Shown one piece after another: positions 30,493 to 39,078 of a DNA stretch of 64,000 nucleotides. Source of the DNA: Thioalkalivibrio sulfidiphilus HL-EbGr7 (GTDB taxonomy: Bacteria > Pseudomonadota > Gammaproteobacteria > Ectothiorhodospirales > Ectothiorhodospiraceae); the NCBI RefSeq assembly GCF_000021985.1, contig NC_011901.1:1364001-1428000 (forward strand), written 5' to 3'. The position numbers and the translations under genes are program-made. The notes under the pieces are model-generated. The model had not been told where the DNA came from, did not search any database, and saw only the letters and a list, made by a program, of their open reading frames with translations. How positions within the stretch are numbered: the first letter of the stretch is position 1; each line of letters opens with the position of its first letter.

Positions 30493-31410
30493 TCAGGGCT
30501 CGGTGCTCACGGGGCTCAGATACTGGCGGGCGCGGGGCAGGATGGCCCGGAAGGGTTCATAGTCCTCGGCGCTGGCGGCTTTGTATCCGGCGTAGATCAT
30601 CACCCGCAGCACGTCGCTCCCGTCTTCGCGATCGGTCATGCTGATGAGGGTTTCCCTAAGTGCCTCGCGCAGCGGCTCGGCCAGGTCCTTGCGGGCCAGG
30701 ATGCCGACGCCGGGAAACTGCGGGGTCTCGTCCAGGATCCGCACCGGAACCCCCCGGTTGATGTCGAGACGCGCGACGTTGATGGACACCGCAGCGGCAT
30801 CCACCAGGCCGCTGGCAATGGCGTGGATGGCGGCGTTGTGGCTGGGAAAGGGGACGAAGGTCGGGGCAGGTGCCTGGTCTCCCAGTACCTTGAGCAGGTG
30901 GTCCTCCCCCACGAGGGTGATCAGTGCCTCCGGGGGCGGCGTGCCGATGCGCCGGCCCGCCAGGGCGCTGAGGTCGGCGGCGGGGTCGTCCCGGCCCACC
31001 AGGTAGACGGTGGACAGATCCTCCTTGTAGGCCGCCAGCAGCTCGTAGTGGCCGCTGTCCAGGGCGATGGGCACGAAGTGGGGGGCGGTCAGCAGCAGGT
31101 GGTAGTCGCCGGTCTCGATGCGCTGCACATGCACGGAAAAATCCCGTGCCGTCTCCAGTACGAACTGGGTGCCCAGCTGCACGTTGAGGTAGTCCCGAAG
31201 GGGGGCAAAGCGCTCGAACAGGGCCACGGGGCTGGCGAAGGGCAGCAGTCCGAACTTGAGGGTGGGCTGCTGGGCATCAGGCCTTGCCTGAGCGGCAGCC
31301 AGCGGCAGGAGCAGGGTGAGCCACAAGGCCGTGAACAATAGCCATCTGCCGGGGGATCGGCGCGGGCGCTCAGCTGCCAGGATGTACGGTCCATGTGCGT
31401 GCGTAAACAT
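30493..31410 (-). CDS. PhnD-like periplasmic substrate-binding protein
   Basis: The 305-residue precursor has a long signal peptide (RRSPGRWLLF, then a leucine core ending AAAQA). A type II periplasmic binding fold follows, of the phosphonate/phosphate PhnD family (FGLLPFASPVALFERFAPLR and GTPPPEALITLVGEDHLL). No ABC permease or ATPase is nearby. The next gene, 2 bp downstream, is a membrane GGDEF/EAL sensor, so a role as ligand-sensing accessory protein is likelier than transport. The ligand is unknown. Confidence 0.85.
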   Translation of the reverse strand: MFTHAHGPYILAAERPRRSPGRWLLFTALWLTLLLPLAAAQARPDAQQPTLKFGLLPFASPVALFERFAPLRDYLNVQLGTQFVLETARDFSVHVQRIETGDYHLLLTAPHFVPIALDSGHYELLAAYKEDLSTVYLVGRDDPAADLSALAGRRIGTPPPEALITLVGEDHLLKVLGDQAPAPTFVPFPSHNAAIHAIASGLVDAAAVSINVARLDINRGVPVRILDETPQFPGVGILARKDLAEPLREALRETLISMTDREDGSDVLRVMIYAGYKAASAEDYEPFRAILPRARQYLSPVSTEP

Positions 31411-31553
31411 CGGTGTCCTCCGGGAGTCTGGGGATATTATGCCTTGCCGCGTCCCGGCTTTCGGGCACGGCGGGCGGCGATTTCCCCTCGCCCGTCGATG
31501 TATGCCTTATGTCCTTGTGTATGCCCGAACGGGCAATTGGTCAAGTGATTTGC

Positions 31554-32267
31554 TCAGGCTTTGTGATGGGCGTGACTGCAGGGTTCGGCCCGGTAGGGGG
31601 TGTGGCGGATCCGGTCATGATCCACCATGCGGTAGCGGATGAACTCGTCCACTTCGGTGAAGCACATGAAGGGATTGCCCTCGGCCTGTTCCGCCAGGGT
31701 GGAGGTGGGCTTCTCCGCGTAGTTGTGGCCGGGGTGGATCAGGGTGTCGGCGGGCAGGTCGTCACGGATGTGTTTGAGGGTCTGGAACATCTGTTCCGGG
31801 TCGCCGCCGTTCAGGTCGCAGCGCCCGCAGCCGAATACGAACAGGGTGTCGCCGGTGATCAGGTCCCGGTCGATGCGATAGCAGGCGGAGCCGGGGGTGT
31901 GTCCCGGGGTGTGCAGGATATCGATCTCGGTCTCGCCGATGCGGATGCGGTCGCCGCCGTGGTGCAGTTCGGGGCGGGCGAGCTGCTGGCCCCAGAACTG
32001 GGCCTCGGGCTTGAGCAGGTGGATGCGCGCGTCGTGGTGCTCCAGCACCTCGCCGATGCCGTTGATGTGGTCGTGGTGGCTGTGGGTGAGCAGGATGTCG
32101 GTGATGCGCACCCCGAGCCGTTGCGCCAGCGCCTCCACCTCGGGTACATCCCAGGCGGGATCCACCACCGCGGCGGTGTCCGTGGCGTGGTCATGGATCA
32201 GGTAGATGAAGTTCTCTATGGGCCCCAGTTCCAGGGCGTGGATGCTGTAGGGGGTGTCTTTGCGCAT
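31554..32267 (-). CDS. Metallo-beta-lactamase-fold hydrolase (glyoxalase II / persulfide dioxygenase-like)
   Basis: The 237-residue protein has the metal motifs THSHHDH, HTPGHTPGS, GDTLF and HPGHNY of the glyoxalase II branch. The segment FGCGRCDLNGGDP resembles the corresponding part of ETHE1-type persulfide dioxygenases (CGRTDF), though Cys replaces Thr. It could hydrolyse S-lactoylglutathione-type thioesters or oxidise persulfides. The upstream DUF2892 gene and palindromic operator favour sulfur metabolism. It lies 78 bp after the DUF2892 gene. Confidence 0.8.
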   Translation of the reverse strand: MRKDTPYSIHALELGPIENFIYLIHDHATDTAAVVDPAWDVPEVEALAQRLGVRITDILLTHSHHDHINGIGEVLEHHDARIHLLKPEAQFWGQQLARPELHHGGDRIRIGETEIDILHTPGHTPGSACYRIDRDLITGDTLFVFGCGRCDLNGGDPEQMFQTLKHIRDDLPADTLIHPGHNYAEKPTSTLAEQAEGNPFMCFTEVDEFIRYRMVDHDRIRHTPYRAEPCSHAHHKA

Positions 32268-32345
32268 GGGGAACTCCTTGAGTAGGGCTCAAGGGACCCG
32301 GACCGGCAGGGCGCCGATCCGGGTTTTAAGCAGCTGGCCGGTGGT

Positions 32346-32549
32346 TCAGCCGAAGGCTTGGCCGGGGGTCACGCCCAGCTTCTTCAGGATGATGGCCAGG
32401 GGGCAGAAGCCGGTGAAGGCGGACTGCAGCAGGTTGAAGCCCACGAAGGCGGTGAACCACAGCCAGTAGATGCTGTGCACCTGGGACAGGGCCAGGGTGA
32501 CGAGGATCACGGTGCCGGCAAAGGCCATAACGAAACGGTCGATAGTCAT
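32346..32549 (-). CDS. DUF2892 (YgaP membrane-domain-like) small membrane protein
   Basis: A 67-residue protein with two hydrophobic helices (about residues 5-22 and 28-47) and the family motif [13 protein letters not shown]. This domain is fused to rhodaneses in YgaP and often stands next to persulfide-processing genes. ATG near 32549 follows AAAGGAGGC. It is likely cotranscribed with the metallo-beta-lactamase gene. Confidence 0.85.
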   Translation of the reverse strand: MTIDRFVMAFAGTVILVTLALSQVHSIYWLWFTAFVGFNLLQSAFTGFCPLAIILKKLGVTPGQAFG

Positions 32550-32571
32550 GATGCGAAAGCCTCCTTTCAAT

Positions 32572-32588
32572 ATTAGATTTTTCTAATT
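32572..32588 (-). promoter_or_regulatory. Putative ArsR/BigR-type operator palindrome
   Basis: ATTAGA and TCTAAT arms around a 3-base AT spacer lie about 25 bp upstream of the DUF2892 start. AT-rich palindromes of this kind are bound by the persulfide-sensing ArsR-family repressors BigR/SqrR/YgaV, which control similar genes. No such regulator gene is in the window. Confidence 0.45.
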
Positions 32589-32599
32589 TACATCCAAAC

Positions 32600-33895
32600 T
32601 CACCGTTGCTCAATGGGCACGTATTCCCGGGGTGCGCTGCCCACGTAGAGCTGGCGCGGGCGGCCGATGCGCGACTCGGGGTCGTCCATCATCTCGTTCC
32701 AGTGGGAGATCCAGCCCACGGTACGGGCCAGGGCGAAGATCACCGTGAACATGTTCAGGGGAATGCCCATGGCGCGCAAGATGATGCCGGAATAGAAGTC
32801 CACGTTGGGGTAGAGCTTGCGTTCCACGAAGTACTCGTCCTCGGTGGCGATGCGCTCCAGCTCCAGGGCCACGTCGAACAGGGGCTGGTTCTCGGCACCC
32901 AGCTCCGCCAGCAGTTCGTGGCACATCTTGCGGATGATCTTGGCCCGGGGGTCGTAGTTCTTGTACACCCGGTGGCCGAAGCCCATGAGTCGGAAGGGGT
33001 CGTCCTTGTCCTTGGCGCGCTTGACGTACTGGTTCACGTCGCCGGTCCTGGCGATCTCCTCCAGCATGTTGATCACCTTCTCGTTGGCCCCGCCGTGCAG
33101 CGGCCCCCACAGGGAGGCGATGCCGGCGGAGACTGCGGCGAAGGGATTGGCCTCGGAGCTGCCGGAGAGGCGCACCGTGGAGGTGGAGGCGTTCTGCTCG
33201 TGGTCGGCGTGCAGGATCAGGATCAGGTCCAGGGCGCGCACGAAGATCGGGTTGGGTTTGTACTCCTCCGTGGGCACGCTGAACATCATCTTGAGGAAGT
33301 TTTCCGTGTAGCCCATGTTGTTGTCCGGGTACTGGAAGGGCTGTCCGGTGGCGTACTTGTAAGACCAGGCGGCAATGGTGGGCATCTTGGAGATCAGCCG
33401 GTGGGCGGAGATTTCCCGGTGCTTGGGGTTATGCACGTCGGTGTTGTCGTGATAGAAGGCCGACAGCGCGCCCACCACGCCCACCATGATGGCCATGGGG
33501 TGCGCATCGTGGCGGAAACCGCCGTAGAAACGGCGGATTGCCTCGTGGAGCATGGAGTGCTCCTTGATGATGCGCGAGAACTTGCTCAGTTCATCCGAGC
33601 TGGGCAGGTTGCCGTACAGCAGCAGGTGGCAGGTCTCCAGATAGGTGCTGTGCTCGGCCAGCTGCTCGATGGGATAGCCCCGGTACATCAGCACGCCCTC
33701 ATCACCGTCGATGTAGGTGATGGCGCTGGAGCAGCTGGCGGTGGACATGAAGCCCGGGTCGTAGGTGAAGTAGCCCAGTTCCTTGTAGAGGCTGCGGATG
33801 TCGATGGCCGCCGGGCCGTGCTGTCCCTCGTGGACCGGGAGCTCGATCTGTTTGCCCGTGGCGTTATCAGTGAGGGTGACGGTGCGCGGTTTCAT
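32600..33895 (-). CDS. gltA: Citrate synthase, type II (hexameric)
   Basis: Condenses acetyl-CoA and oxaloacetate. The 431-residue protein has the N-terminal extension of NADH-sensitive type II enzymes. Catalytic regions include [11 protein letters not shown] (His), [14 protein letters not shown] (His) and [14 protein letters not shown] (Asp). ATG 33895 follows CGAGGAGCC. Located alone on the minus strand between the sulfur-type operon and the repeat-rich capsule region. Confidence 0.97.
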   Translation of the reverse strand: MKPRTVTLTDNATGKQIELPVHEGQHGPAAIDIRSLYKELGYFTYDPGFMSTASCSSAITYIDGDEGVLMYRGYPIEQLAEHSTYLETCHLLLYGNLPSSDELSKFSRIIKEHSMLHEAIRRFYGGFRHDAHPMAIMVGVVGALSAFYHDNTDVHNPKHREISAHRLISKMPTIAAWSYKYATGQPFQYPDNNMGYTENFLKMMFSVPTEEYKPNPIFVRALDLILILHADHEQNASTSTVRLSGSSEANPFAAVSAGIASLWGPLHGGANEKVINMLEEIARTGDVNQYVKRAKDKDDPFRLMGFGHRVYKNYDPRAKIIRKMCHELLAELGAENQPLFDVALELERIATEDEYFVERKLYPNVDFYSGIILRAMGIPLNMFTVIFALARTVGWISHWNEMMDDPESRIGRPRQLYVGSAPREYVPIEQR

Positions 33896-34069
33896 GCGGG
33901 CTCCTCGTGGTTCGGTGGGCCGTATGCGAAAACGACATGATATATTAAATCGCGTTCCCCATGCCTTCCGGCCCGAACATGATTGCTGGCCAGAGAAATG
34001 GCCGCATGGGAGTATCTATGTCGTCGATTTCGCCAGAAAACCAAATGAAAATAATGAGTTTTGTTGATT

Positions 34070-34245
34070 TTGTAGGATGGGCAAAGCGATAGCGTGCCCA
34101 TGCTGGGTGGGGTCCGATGGGTGCGCTGCGCTTCACCCATCCTACGGATTCGGAATGTTTGTTGGTTTGTAGGATAGGCAAAGCGGCAGCGTGCCCATGC
34201 GGTCATGGAAAGCCGATGGGTGCGCTGCGCTTAACCCATCCGACA
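34070..34245. repeat. Two REPIN-like units upstream of an outer-membrane gene
   Basis: Each unit has an arm GTAGGATGGGCAAAGC (second copy GTAGGATAGG) followed by an inverted arm GATGGGTGCGCTGCGC ending in CCCATCC. They occupy part of the 480-bp gap 33896-34375. The remainder is AT-rich, with TATAAT only four bases before the next start codon, so a leaderless or misplaced start is possible. Confidence 0.9.
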
Positions 34246-34375
34246 ATAATGGGTAGTTGTATCAGTCCATATTGCGCCTGATACAGGCCTCTCGGCGGGC
34301 CAGACAATCTCTTAGGTGATTATTCCGTCGCTTCTCGCTCAAATATTCCTTATATTACAATAAGTTATAATAAAA

Positions 34376-35008
34376 ATGCGGATTCTGGAACGTACCCTCG
34401 CCATCTCGTTACTGGCCACCGTCCTTACCACCCATGCTCAGGCCCTTGAAGGCAGTCCCCGGGCCATCTCCCTCTACTGGGGACAGGGTGTAGATTCTGA
34501 TTTGCTGGAGATGCCGGGTGATTTCCTGAGCAACGATCTGATCTATGAGGCGAGCTACCTCACCGCCCTGAGCTATCTCCAGCCGCTTCCAACACCGCAG
34601 GCAGTACAAAGCCTATTTGACACGCTCTACATACCAGGTACCAGAACGGCGCTGGAGGCCATCGTCGTAAAGCACTACGGTCTACAGGAAAATTGGGAGG
34701 CTAATCTTGCGTATTTCTTGCAGTTCAGAGGCTGGGATCTGGGCCCCATCACCGCAAGGCCAGGCGTCGGAATAGGTCTGTCTTACGCTTTTGGTACCCC
34801 CAGCTACGAAGATGGCCCGATCGATGATCCGGAGCGCCGCTATAAATTCCAGAGTTTTCAGGCCTACGAGATCGAGTGGAGTGCGCGGCAAAGCGCGCGT
34901 ATCGCGCTGTTTACACGTGTACACCACCGATCCGGAATCTATGGGGTGATTGCCCCGCGTCGGGTGGGATCGAATTTTGTGACCGTGGGGTTGCGGTTTG
35001 CGTTGTGA
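34376..35008 (+). CDS. Outer-membrane beta-barrel protein, possibly PagL/acyloxyacyl-hydrolase-like
   Basis: The 210-residue precursor has a signal peptide (MRILERTLAISLLATVLTTHAQA). Its body has alternating short strands and ends FVTVGLRFAL, compatible with a small barrel. The segment RVHHRSGIYGV near the C-terminus recalls the His-x-Ser active site of PagL-type lipid A 3-O-deacylases, but the motif is weak by eye. It lies between REPIN units next to the capsule locus. Function unproven. Confidence 0.55.
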   Translation: MRILERTLAISLLATVLTTHAQALEGSPRAISLYWGQGVDSDLLEMPGDFLSNDLIYEASYLTALSYLQPLPTPQAVQSLFDTLYIPGTRTALEAIVVKHYGLQENWEANLAYFLQFRGWDLGPITARPGVGIGLSYAFGTPSYEDGPIDDPERRYKFQSFQAYEIEWSARQSARIALFTRVHHRSGIYGVIAPRRVGSNFVTVGLRFAL

Positions 35009-35017
35009 AAGGAGCTT

Positions 35018-35092
35018 GATGGGTGCGCTTTGCTTCACTCATCTACGGAGCGTTTGTAGGATGGGCAAAGCGCAGCGTGCCCATCAAGAAGT
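35018..35092. repeat. REPIN-like unit
   Basis: GATGGGTGCGCTTTGC arm and inverted GTAGGATGGGCAAAGC arm, between the barrel gene and the kpsS 3' end (convergent genes). Confidence 0.88.
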
Positions 35093-35107
35093 ACCCGTAA
35101 CACCCCA

Positions 35108-36403
35108 TCACGATCCCGCCTTTCTAATTGTTTCAGCCTCGATGTCCGGAGATTCCGAGTCATTGTCTCGCTGGTTCCACTGCACCGGTTCCCAGATGAT
35201 CGCCGTCGGGGTATCAACGCCGGGAAGCCGCCGGTAGAAACTGCCATCCAGCTGGTTGTTGAGGAGCAACCAATTCCTGAACTGATGGTAGAACCCCAGA
35301 TCCACCTCGCCTGGATCGCGCCAGAATTGCTCCAAAGGCTGTTCGCTCACGAGTCCCGGGATGTCGTAAAAGGCTGTTCCCAGAATCTTCACGGGTACAC
35401 CATGGTGAAGCGCAGAGAGGCCCGTCGTGCTGTTCACGCAGACCATGCCGCGGGCATGATGCAGCAGCATGGGCATGGAGAGGCCATGGACGTAGATCAG
35501 CCGAGCACCAAGGCCTGTTTTGCTGCGCAGTCGCCTGAACAGACGATGGTAATCGGTATAGGCCCAGTCCATGGGGTGGTGTTTGAACACCAGAGAATCT
35601 TCAGGAGAGGCGTGTTTTGCAAAAGATTGTGCGATCTCCTCAATGAATTCCTCGACGCTGTTGTACTGCGACCAGTGCACGATCTGAGCGTCGTCGTACA
35701 CCTGCAAAGGCACCAGGAAATAGCGTCGGGAAAGAGGGCCGCTGAGCAGGCGGGCAATGGGGGTCTGACTGTGTGTCAGCCAGCGCCATCGCAGCGCTCC
35801 CCAGCTCCAGGCCCACCCCTGGTATAGGGCGTTGACCTTGCGGTGGTGCTCATAGTGGGGGTAGCGCCACGCGAACAGGGTCATGGCAACGTGATACACA
35901 ATGGCGTAGAAAATCGCGTGGTAGAAGCCTGTGGGTCGTCGTGCTGTCTCTTGAAGAGGTTTCGACGGCAGGCTATTGAAAACGATCGGATTGCGGGGCG
36001 TCGAAGAATGGCCGTTCACCCCGTTGCGTTCCAGTGTCAGGTAATTGGGTCTGAGATAGCCCTCCTCGAAGACGTAGAGCTCAATGCCAAGGCGGTGGCA
36101 CAGCTCCCGCATGTCCTTGTGATAGACGCGTTGATCGCCAAACAGAACGATCACATCGACCGCGTATCTTTTCACGAAGTCAGATACATACTGACTCCAG
36201 TCCGCCAGGCGGCCACGATAGGTGTGGCAACCCTTGCCATGGAAGAACAGGGTGTCACCTGCGTTGAGGTTGATCTTGCTGACGCGTCCGCCGTTGAGAC
36301 GGATCTCCTGGGCGAGGCGTCTGAAGAACGGACCCATGGGTCCCTGCAGCAAAAGAAAATGGCGTCCTGCGAAATCTTTATGCATGTGTGATTTTTGGTT
36401 CAT
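35108..36403 (-). CDS. kpsS: Capsule polysaccharide Kdo transferase KpsS
   Basis: KpsS adds the first beta-Kdo to lysophosphatidylglycerol, starting the poly-Kdo linker of group 2 capsules. The ~431-residue protein shows FLLLQGPMGPFFRRLAQEI at the N-terminus, LFGDQRVYHKDMRELCHRLG and VFEEGYLRPNYLTLERNGVN, and the C-terminal HGVPVKILGTAFYDIPGL. The longer frame to 36442 is translated repeat, so I place the start at 36403 (36385 is an alternative). It is followed upstream by kpsE across a REPIN. Confidence 0.92.
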   Translation of the reverse strand: MNQKSHMHKDFAGRHFLLLQGPMGPFFRRLAQEIRLNGGRVSKINLNAGDTLFFHGKGCHTYRGRLADWSQYVSDFVKRYAVDVIVLFGDQRVYHKDMRELCHRLGIELYVFEEGYLRPNYLTLERNGVNGHSSTPRNPIVFNSLPSKPLQETARRPTGFYHAIFYAIVYHVAMTLFAWRYPHYEHHRKVNALYQGWAWSWGALRWRWLTHSQTPIARLLSGPLSRRYFLVPLQVYDDAQIVHWSQYNSVEEFIEEIAQSFAKHASPEDSLVFKHHPMDWAYTDYHRLFRRLRSKTGLGARLIYVHGLSMPMLLHHARGMVCVNSTTGLSALHHGVPVKILGTAFYDIPGLVSEQPLEQFWRDPGEVDLGFYHQFRNWLLLNNQLDGSFYRRLPGVDTPTAIIWEPVQWNQRDNDSESPDIEAETIRKAGS

Positions 36404-36533
36404 GATGGGTGCGCTGCGCTTCACCCATCCTACGATGTTCATGACATTCAGCGGTGCGTAGGATGGGCAAAGCGCAGCGTGCCCATGCTGTTCGAGACCC
36501 GATGGGTGCGCTACGCTTCACCCATCCTACCGT
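36403..36533. repeat. REPIN-like cluster (three arms) upstream of kpsS
   Basis: Arms GATGGGTGCGCTGCGC, GTAGGATGGGCAAAGC and GATGGGTGCGCTACGC alternate in orientation between kpsE and kpsS. The leftmost arm touches the likely kpsS start codon, so the repeat forms the kpsS leader. Confidence 0.9.
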
Positions 36534-36542
36534 CACCCGCCC

Positions 36543-37625
36543 CTAATCCCTGTGATCCCTGACAATAGCCGCCAGCAGGTGCGCGATCAGCCCCGCCAGA
36601 AGGGCGAGGATGGTGAACACGGTGATGTTATAGAGGCGTCTTGGCTCGGTGGGGTACTCCGGATGGGTGGGCTCCTGTAGCACGGAGATCTGCTTGAGGG
36701 AGCGGGCCGCCTCGACTCGGGTGTTCTCCAACGCCGCGAGTGCATTCGCATACATGTCACGGGCGAACTCCACCTGCAGATTGAGGGTCTCGTATTCGGC
36801 CGACAGCCGGTTGAGTGTATCTCCGGATTGCGCGGCCAATCGTGCCCGTTCGATACTGATCTGGTTGCGCACGGCCTCGATCTCATTGCGCAGGCTGACC
36901 ATCTCGGGAGAACGTTCACTCTGGGAGGCGCCCAGTGCGGTCCGTCGCGCGTTGAGTCTGGCAAGTTCTCCCTCAAGGTTCGCGATCACGGCGCTGATGC
37001 TCTCCACGGTGGCCGTCGGTGAGACCAGCCCCATTTCATTCTGATAGGCCAGCAGGGCATCGCGAGCTCGAGCCAGGCGCACACTGAGTTCGTCCACCTG
37101 GGCCTCAATGAACTTGACCTGCTCGGCGGCCAACCGCTGGGCCATCCGGTTCATGTGCAGTTCGCCTTCCTGTAAAAGCAGCACCACGATCGCCCGGGCG
37201 ATCTCCGGATCATAGGCCCCCGCCTTGACCCTTAGGACCTGCGCATATTCGTCCAGGTCCACGGAGACCCGACGCAGGTAATAGCGATGAAAATCCTCCA
37301 TGGGCACGTCGGAACCACCCAGGCGCGACAGCCTGTCGATGTTGCGTTGTGAATAGTGGTTGCGCAGATCCAGCGCTTCATCAAGCCTGCGCAACATGTC
37401 CACGGACTGCAGGTGATCCCTCAGGATCAGCAGTTCATTGGAACCGGCACCGCTCAAGATGGCCGCGATACCCACATTCGGTGTAGCGATCTGTGCACTC
37501 TGCAGGACTACGTTGGCCTGGGACACATAGCGGTGCGTGGCAAGGAACGCCCAGTACACACTGCTCAACAGGATCGCCACCAGCGCCACGAGCCAGTAGG
37601 GATGTTTCTTCAAAAGGGTTTTCAT
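36543..37625 (-). CDS. kpsE: Capsule export inner-membrane protein KpsE
   Basis: A polysaccharide co-polymerase-like (PCP-3) protein that bridges the KpsMT transporter and the outer-membrane KpsD. Of 360 residues, TM1 is at 10-30 and TM2 near 335-355, flanking a long periplasmic coiled-coil region (roughly 160-300). The ATG overlaps the kpsT stop (ATGA). Typical of group 2 capsule loci. Confidence 0.92.
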   Translation of the reverse strand: MKTLLKKHPYWLVALVAILLSSVYWAFLATHRYVSQANVVLQSAQIATPNVGIAAILSGAGSNELLILRDHLQSVDMLRRLDEALDLRNHYSQRNIDRLSRLGGSDVPMEDFHRYYLRRVSVDLDEYAQVLRVKAGAYDPEIARAIVVLLLQEGELHMNRMAQRLAAEQVKFIEAQVDELSVRLARARDALLAYQNEMGLVSPTATVESISAVIANLEGELARLNARRTALGASQSERSPEMVSLRNEIEAVRNQISIERARLAAQSGDTLNRLSAEYETLNLQVEFARDMYANALAALENTRVEAARSLKQISVLQEPTHPEYPTEPRRLYNITVFTILALLAGLIAHLLAAIVRDHRD

Positions 37626-38287
37626 CACTTTTCAATACTCTCGTGGTAGGCGTTCAACGCATCGTTGATATCGTCAAACCAGACTGCTTCGCCCTTGTCG
37701 AGCCAGAGGCCAGCCTGGCAGAGGTCCTTCAGGATTCCCTCGCTGTGAGACACCATGATCAGACTGGCCCTGCTCACGCGATCCTTAAACGCCTTTTTGG
37801 CCTTTTCCTTGAAGGCCCTGTCACCCACGGCCGTAGCCTCGTCCGAGAGGTAGACGTCGAAATCAAAAGCCAGTGACAGACCGAACGCCAGCCGGCTGCG
37901 CATGCCGCTGGAATAGGTCTTCACCGGCTCATCGAAGGCCGCGCCGATCTCAGCGAAGTCCTCCACGAAGCGCATCACTTCATCGATGCTGGATTCATTG
38001 CCATGAACCCGCGCCACGAATTTCACATTCTGCCGTCCCGTCATGGAGCCCTGGAACGCGCCGGAAAGACCGATGGGCCAGGAAACCCGACACTTGCGAA
38101 CAATCTCTCCCCGGTCCGGATAATCCATGCCTCCGATCAGTCTCAGCAGCGTGGACTTTCCGGCGCCGTTGCGTCCCAACAGGCCGACACTTACCCCCTT
38201 GGGCAGGGTGAAGTTGATGCCTTTCAACACCCAGTCGCTGCCGTGATGGTTGTGGTAGCGCTTGTAGACGTTGTGAACCTCGATCAT
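37625..38287 (-). CDS. kpsT: Capsule ABC transporter ATPase KpsT
   Basis: The 220-residue ABC ATPase of the capsule exporter. It has Walker A GLLGRNGAGKSTLLRLIGG, the signature region YSSGMRSRLAFGLSL, Walker B FDVYLSDEATAVGD and the switch His in IMVSHSE. It overlaps kpsM by 4 bp and kpsE by 3 bp, so the exporter is translated as a block. Confidence 0.95.
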   Translation of the reverse strand: MIEVHNVYKRYHNHHGSDWVLKGINFTLPKGVSVGLLGRNGAGKSTLLRLIGGMDYPDRGEIVRKCRVSWPIGLSGAFQGSMTGRQNVKFVARVHGNESSIDEVMRFVEDFAEIGAAFDEPVKTYSSGMRSRLAFGLSLAFDFDVYLSDEATAVGDRAFKEKAKKAFKDRVSRASLIMVSHSEGILKDLCQAGLWLDKGEAVWFDDINDALNAYHESIEK

Positions 38288-39063
38288 TGGGCCTTCAGCC
38301 TCATGTCAAAGCGCAGATGCAGGGCGAGCCCCAGGGCAATCATGCTCAGGCTCCACAACCAAAGATAGGTCAGGTCAATGCCCGGCAGGGACTTGTAACC
38401 CTCGAAGAAACTGAGCCTCAGGCTCTCCAGGCCGTGTACCACCGGGTTGTAGATGACATAGACCTGTACCTGATGGGGCAGGGTCTGCAACGGGATGATC
38501 ACGCCGGAAAGCAGGAACATGGGCAGCATCATCATGCGCACCAGTCTTCCCACCTCGGGTACCAGTGCGCCCACCACGGACACCACCAGCCCCGCGCCGA
38601 GTCCCAGCAACCAGATGGATATCCAGACAAACATCGCGCCGAGGGGATCGGAGGGCAGAATGTCGTAACCGAGAAGGGCCACACCGGCAATCAAGATGAA
38701 CAGCACCAGAGTCTTGAGCAGCCCCTCCAGCACGTTTCGCACCAGCACTGGATCCACGGGTTTGACCTGCCGGTAAGCAAACAAGCCGCGATTTGCCTCG
38801 ACGGCCCCCATGGAGCGCAATACCCCCTCGCGGAACAGAAAGAAGGCCACCAGCCCCACGACCAGCCAGGGGATCCATTCCGCACCCATAATCAGGCGCA
38901 AGCGGCCCAGCAGTTCCCTGACCAGCACCATGATCACCACAAAGGCGATCGGCTCGGCCAGCATCCAGAACCAGGCGAAGCGGTCACCTGTGGTCCGCGC
39001 CAGGGCCTCGCGCATGAACGTGGCGTGCCAGACGGAGCGGGTGACTTCCCAGTGGGTGCGCAT
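38284..39063 (-). CDS. kpsM: Capsule ABC transporter permease KpsM
   Basis: The 259-residue ABC-2 type permease has about six hydrophobic segments, ending in a helix and a basic tail (LHLRFDMRLKAQ). It forms the channel that moves the lipid-linked capsule across the inner membrane with KpsT. Starts 15 bp after kpsD. Confidence 0.94.
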   Translation of the reverse strand: MRTHWEVTRSVWHATFMREALARTTGDRFAWFWMLAEPIAFVVIMVLVRELLGRLRLIMGAEWIPWLVVGLVAFFLFREGVLRSMGAVEANRGLFAYRQVKPVDPVLVRNVLEGLLKTLVLFILIAGVALLGYDILPSDPLGAMFVWISIWLLGLGAGLVVSVVGALVPEVGRLVRMMMLPMFLLSGVIIPLQTLPHQVQVYVIYNPVVHGLESLRLSFFEGYKSLPGIDLTYLWLWSLSMIALGLALHLRFDMRLKAQ

Positions 39064-39078
39064 CAGGCCTTCGCGGGG

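Noticed and set aside
34366-34371. TATAAT as the promoter of the barrel protein gene
   Set aside because: It lies four bases before the ATG, so it could serve only a leaderless transcript. No matching -35 was clear.
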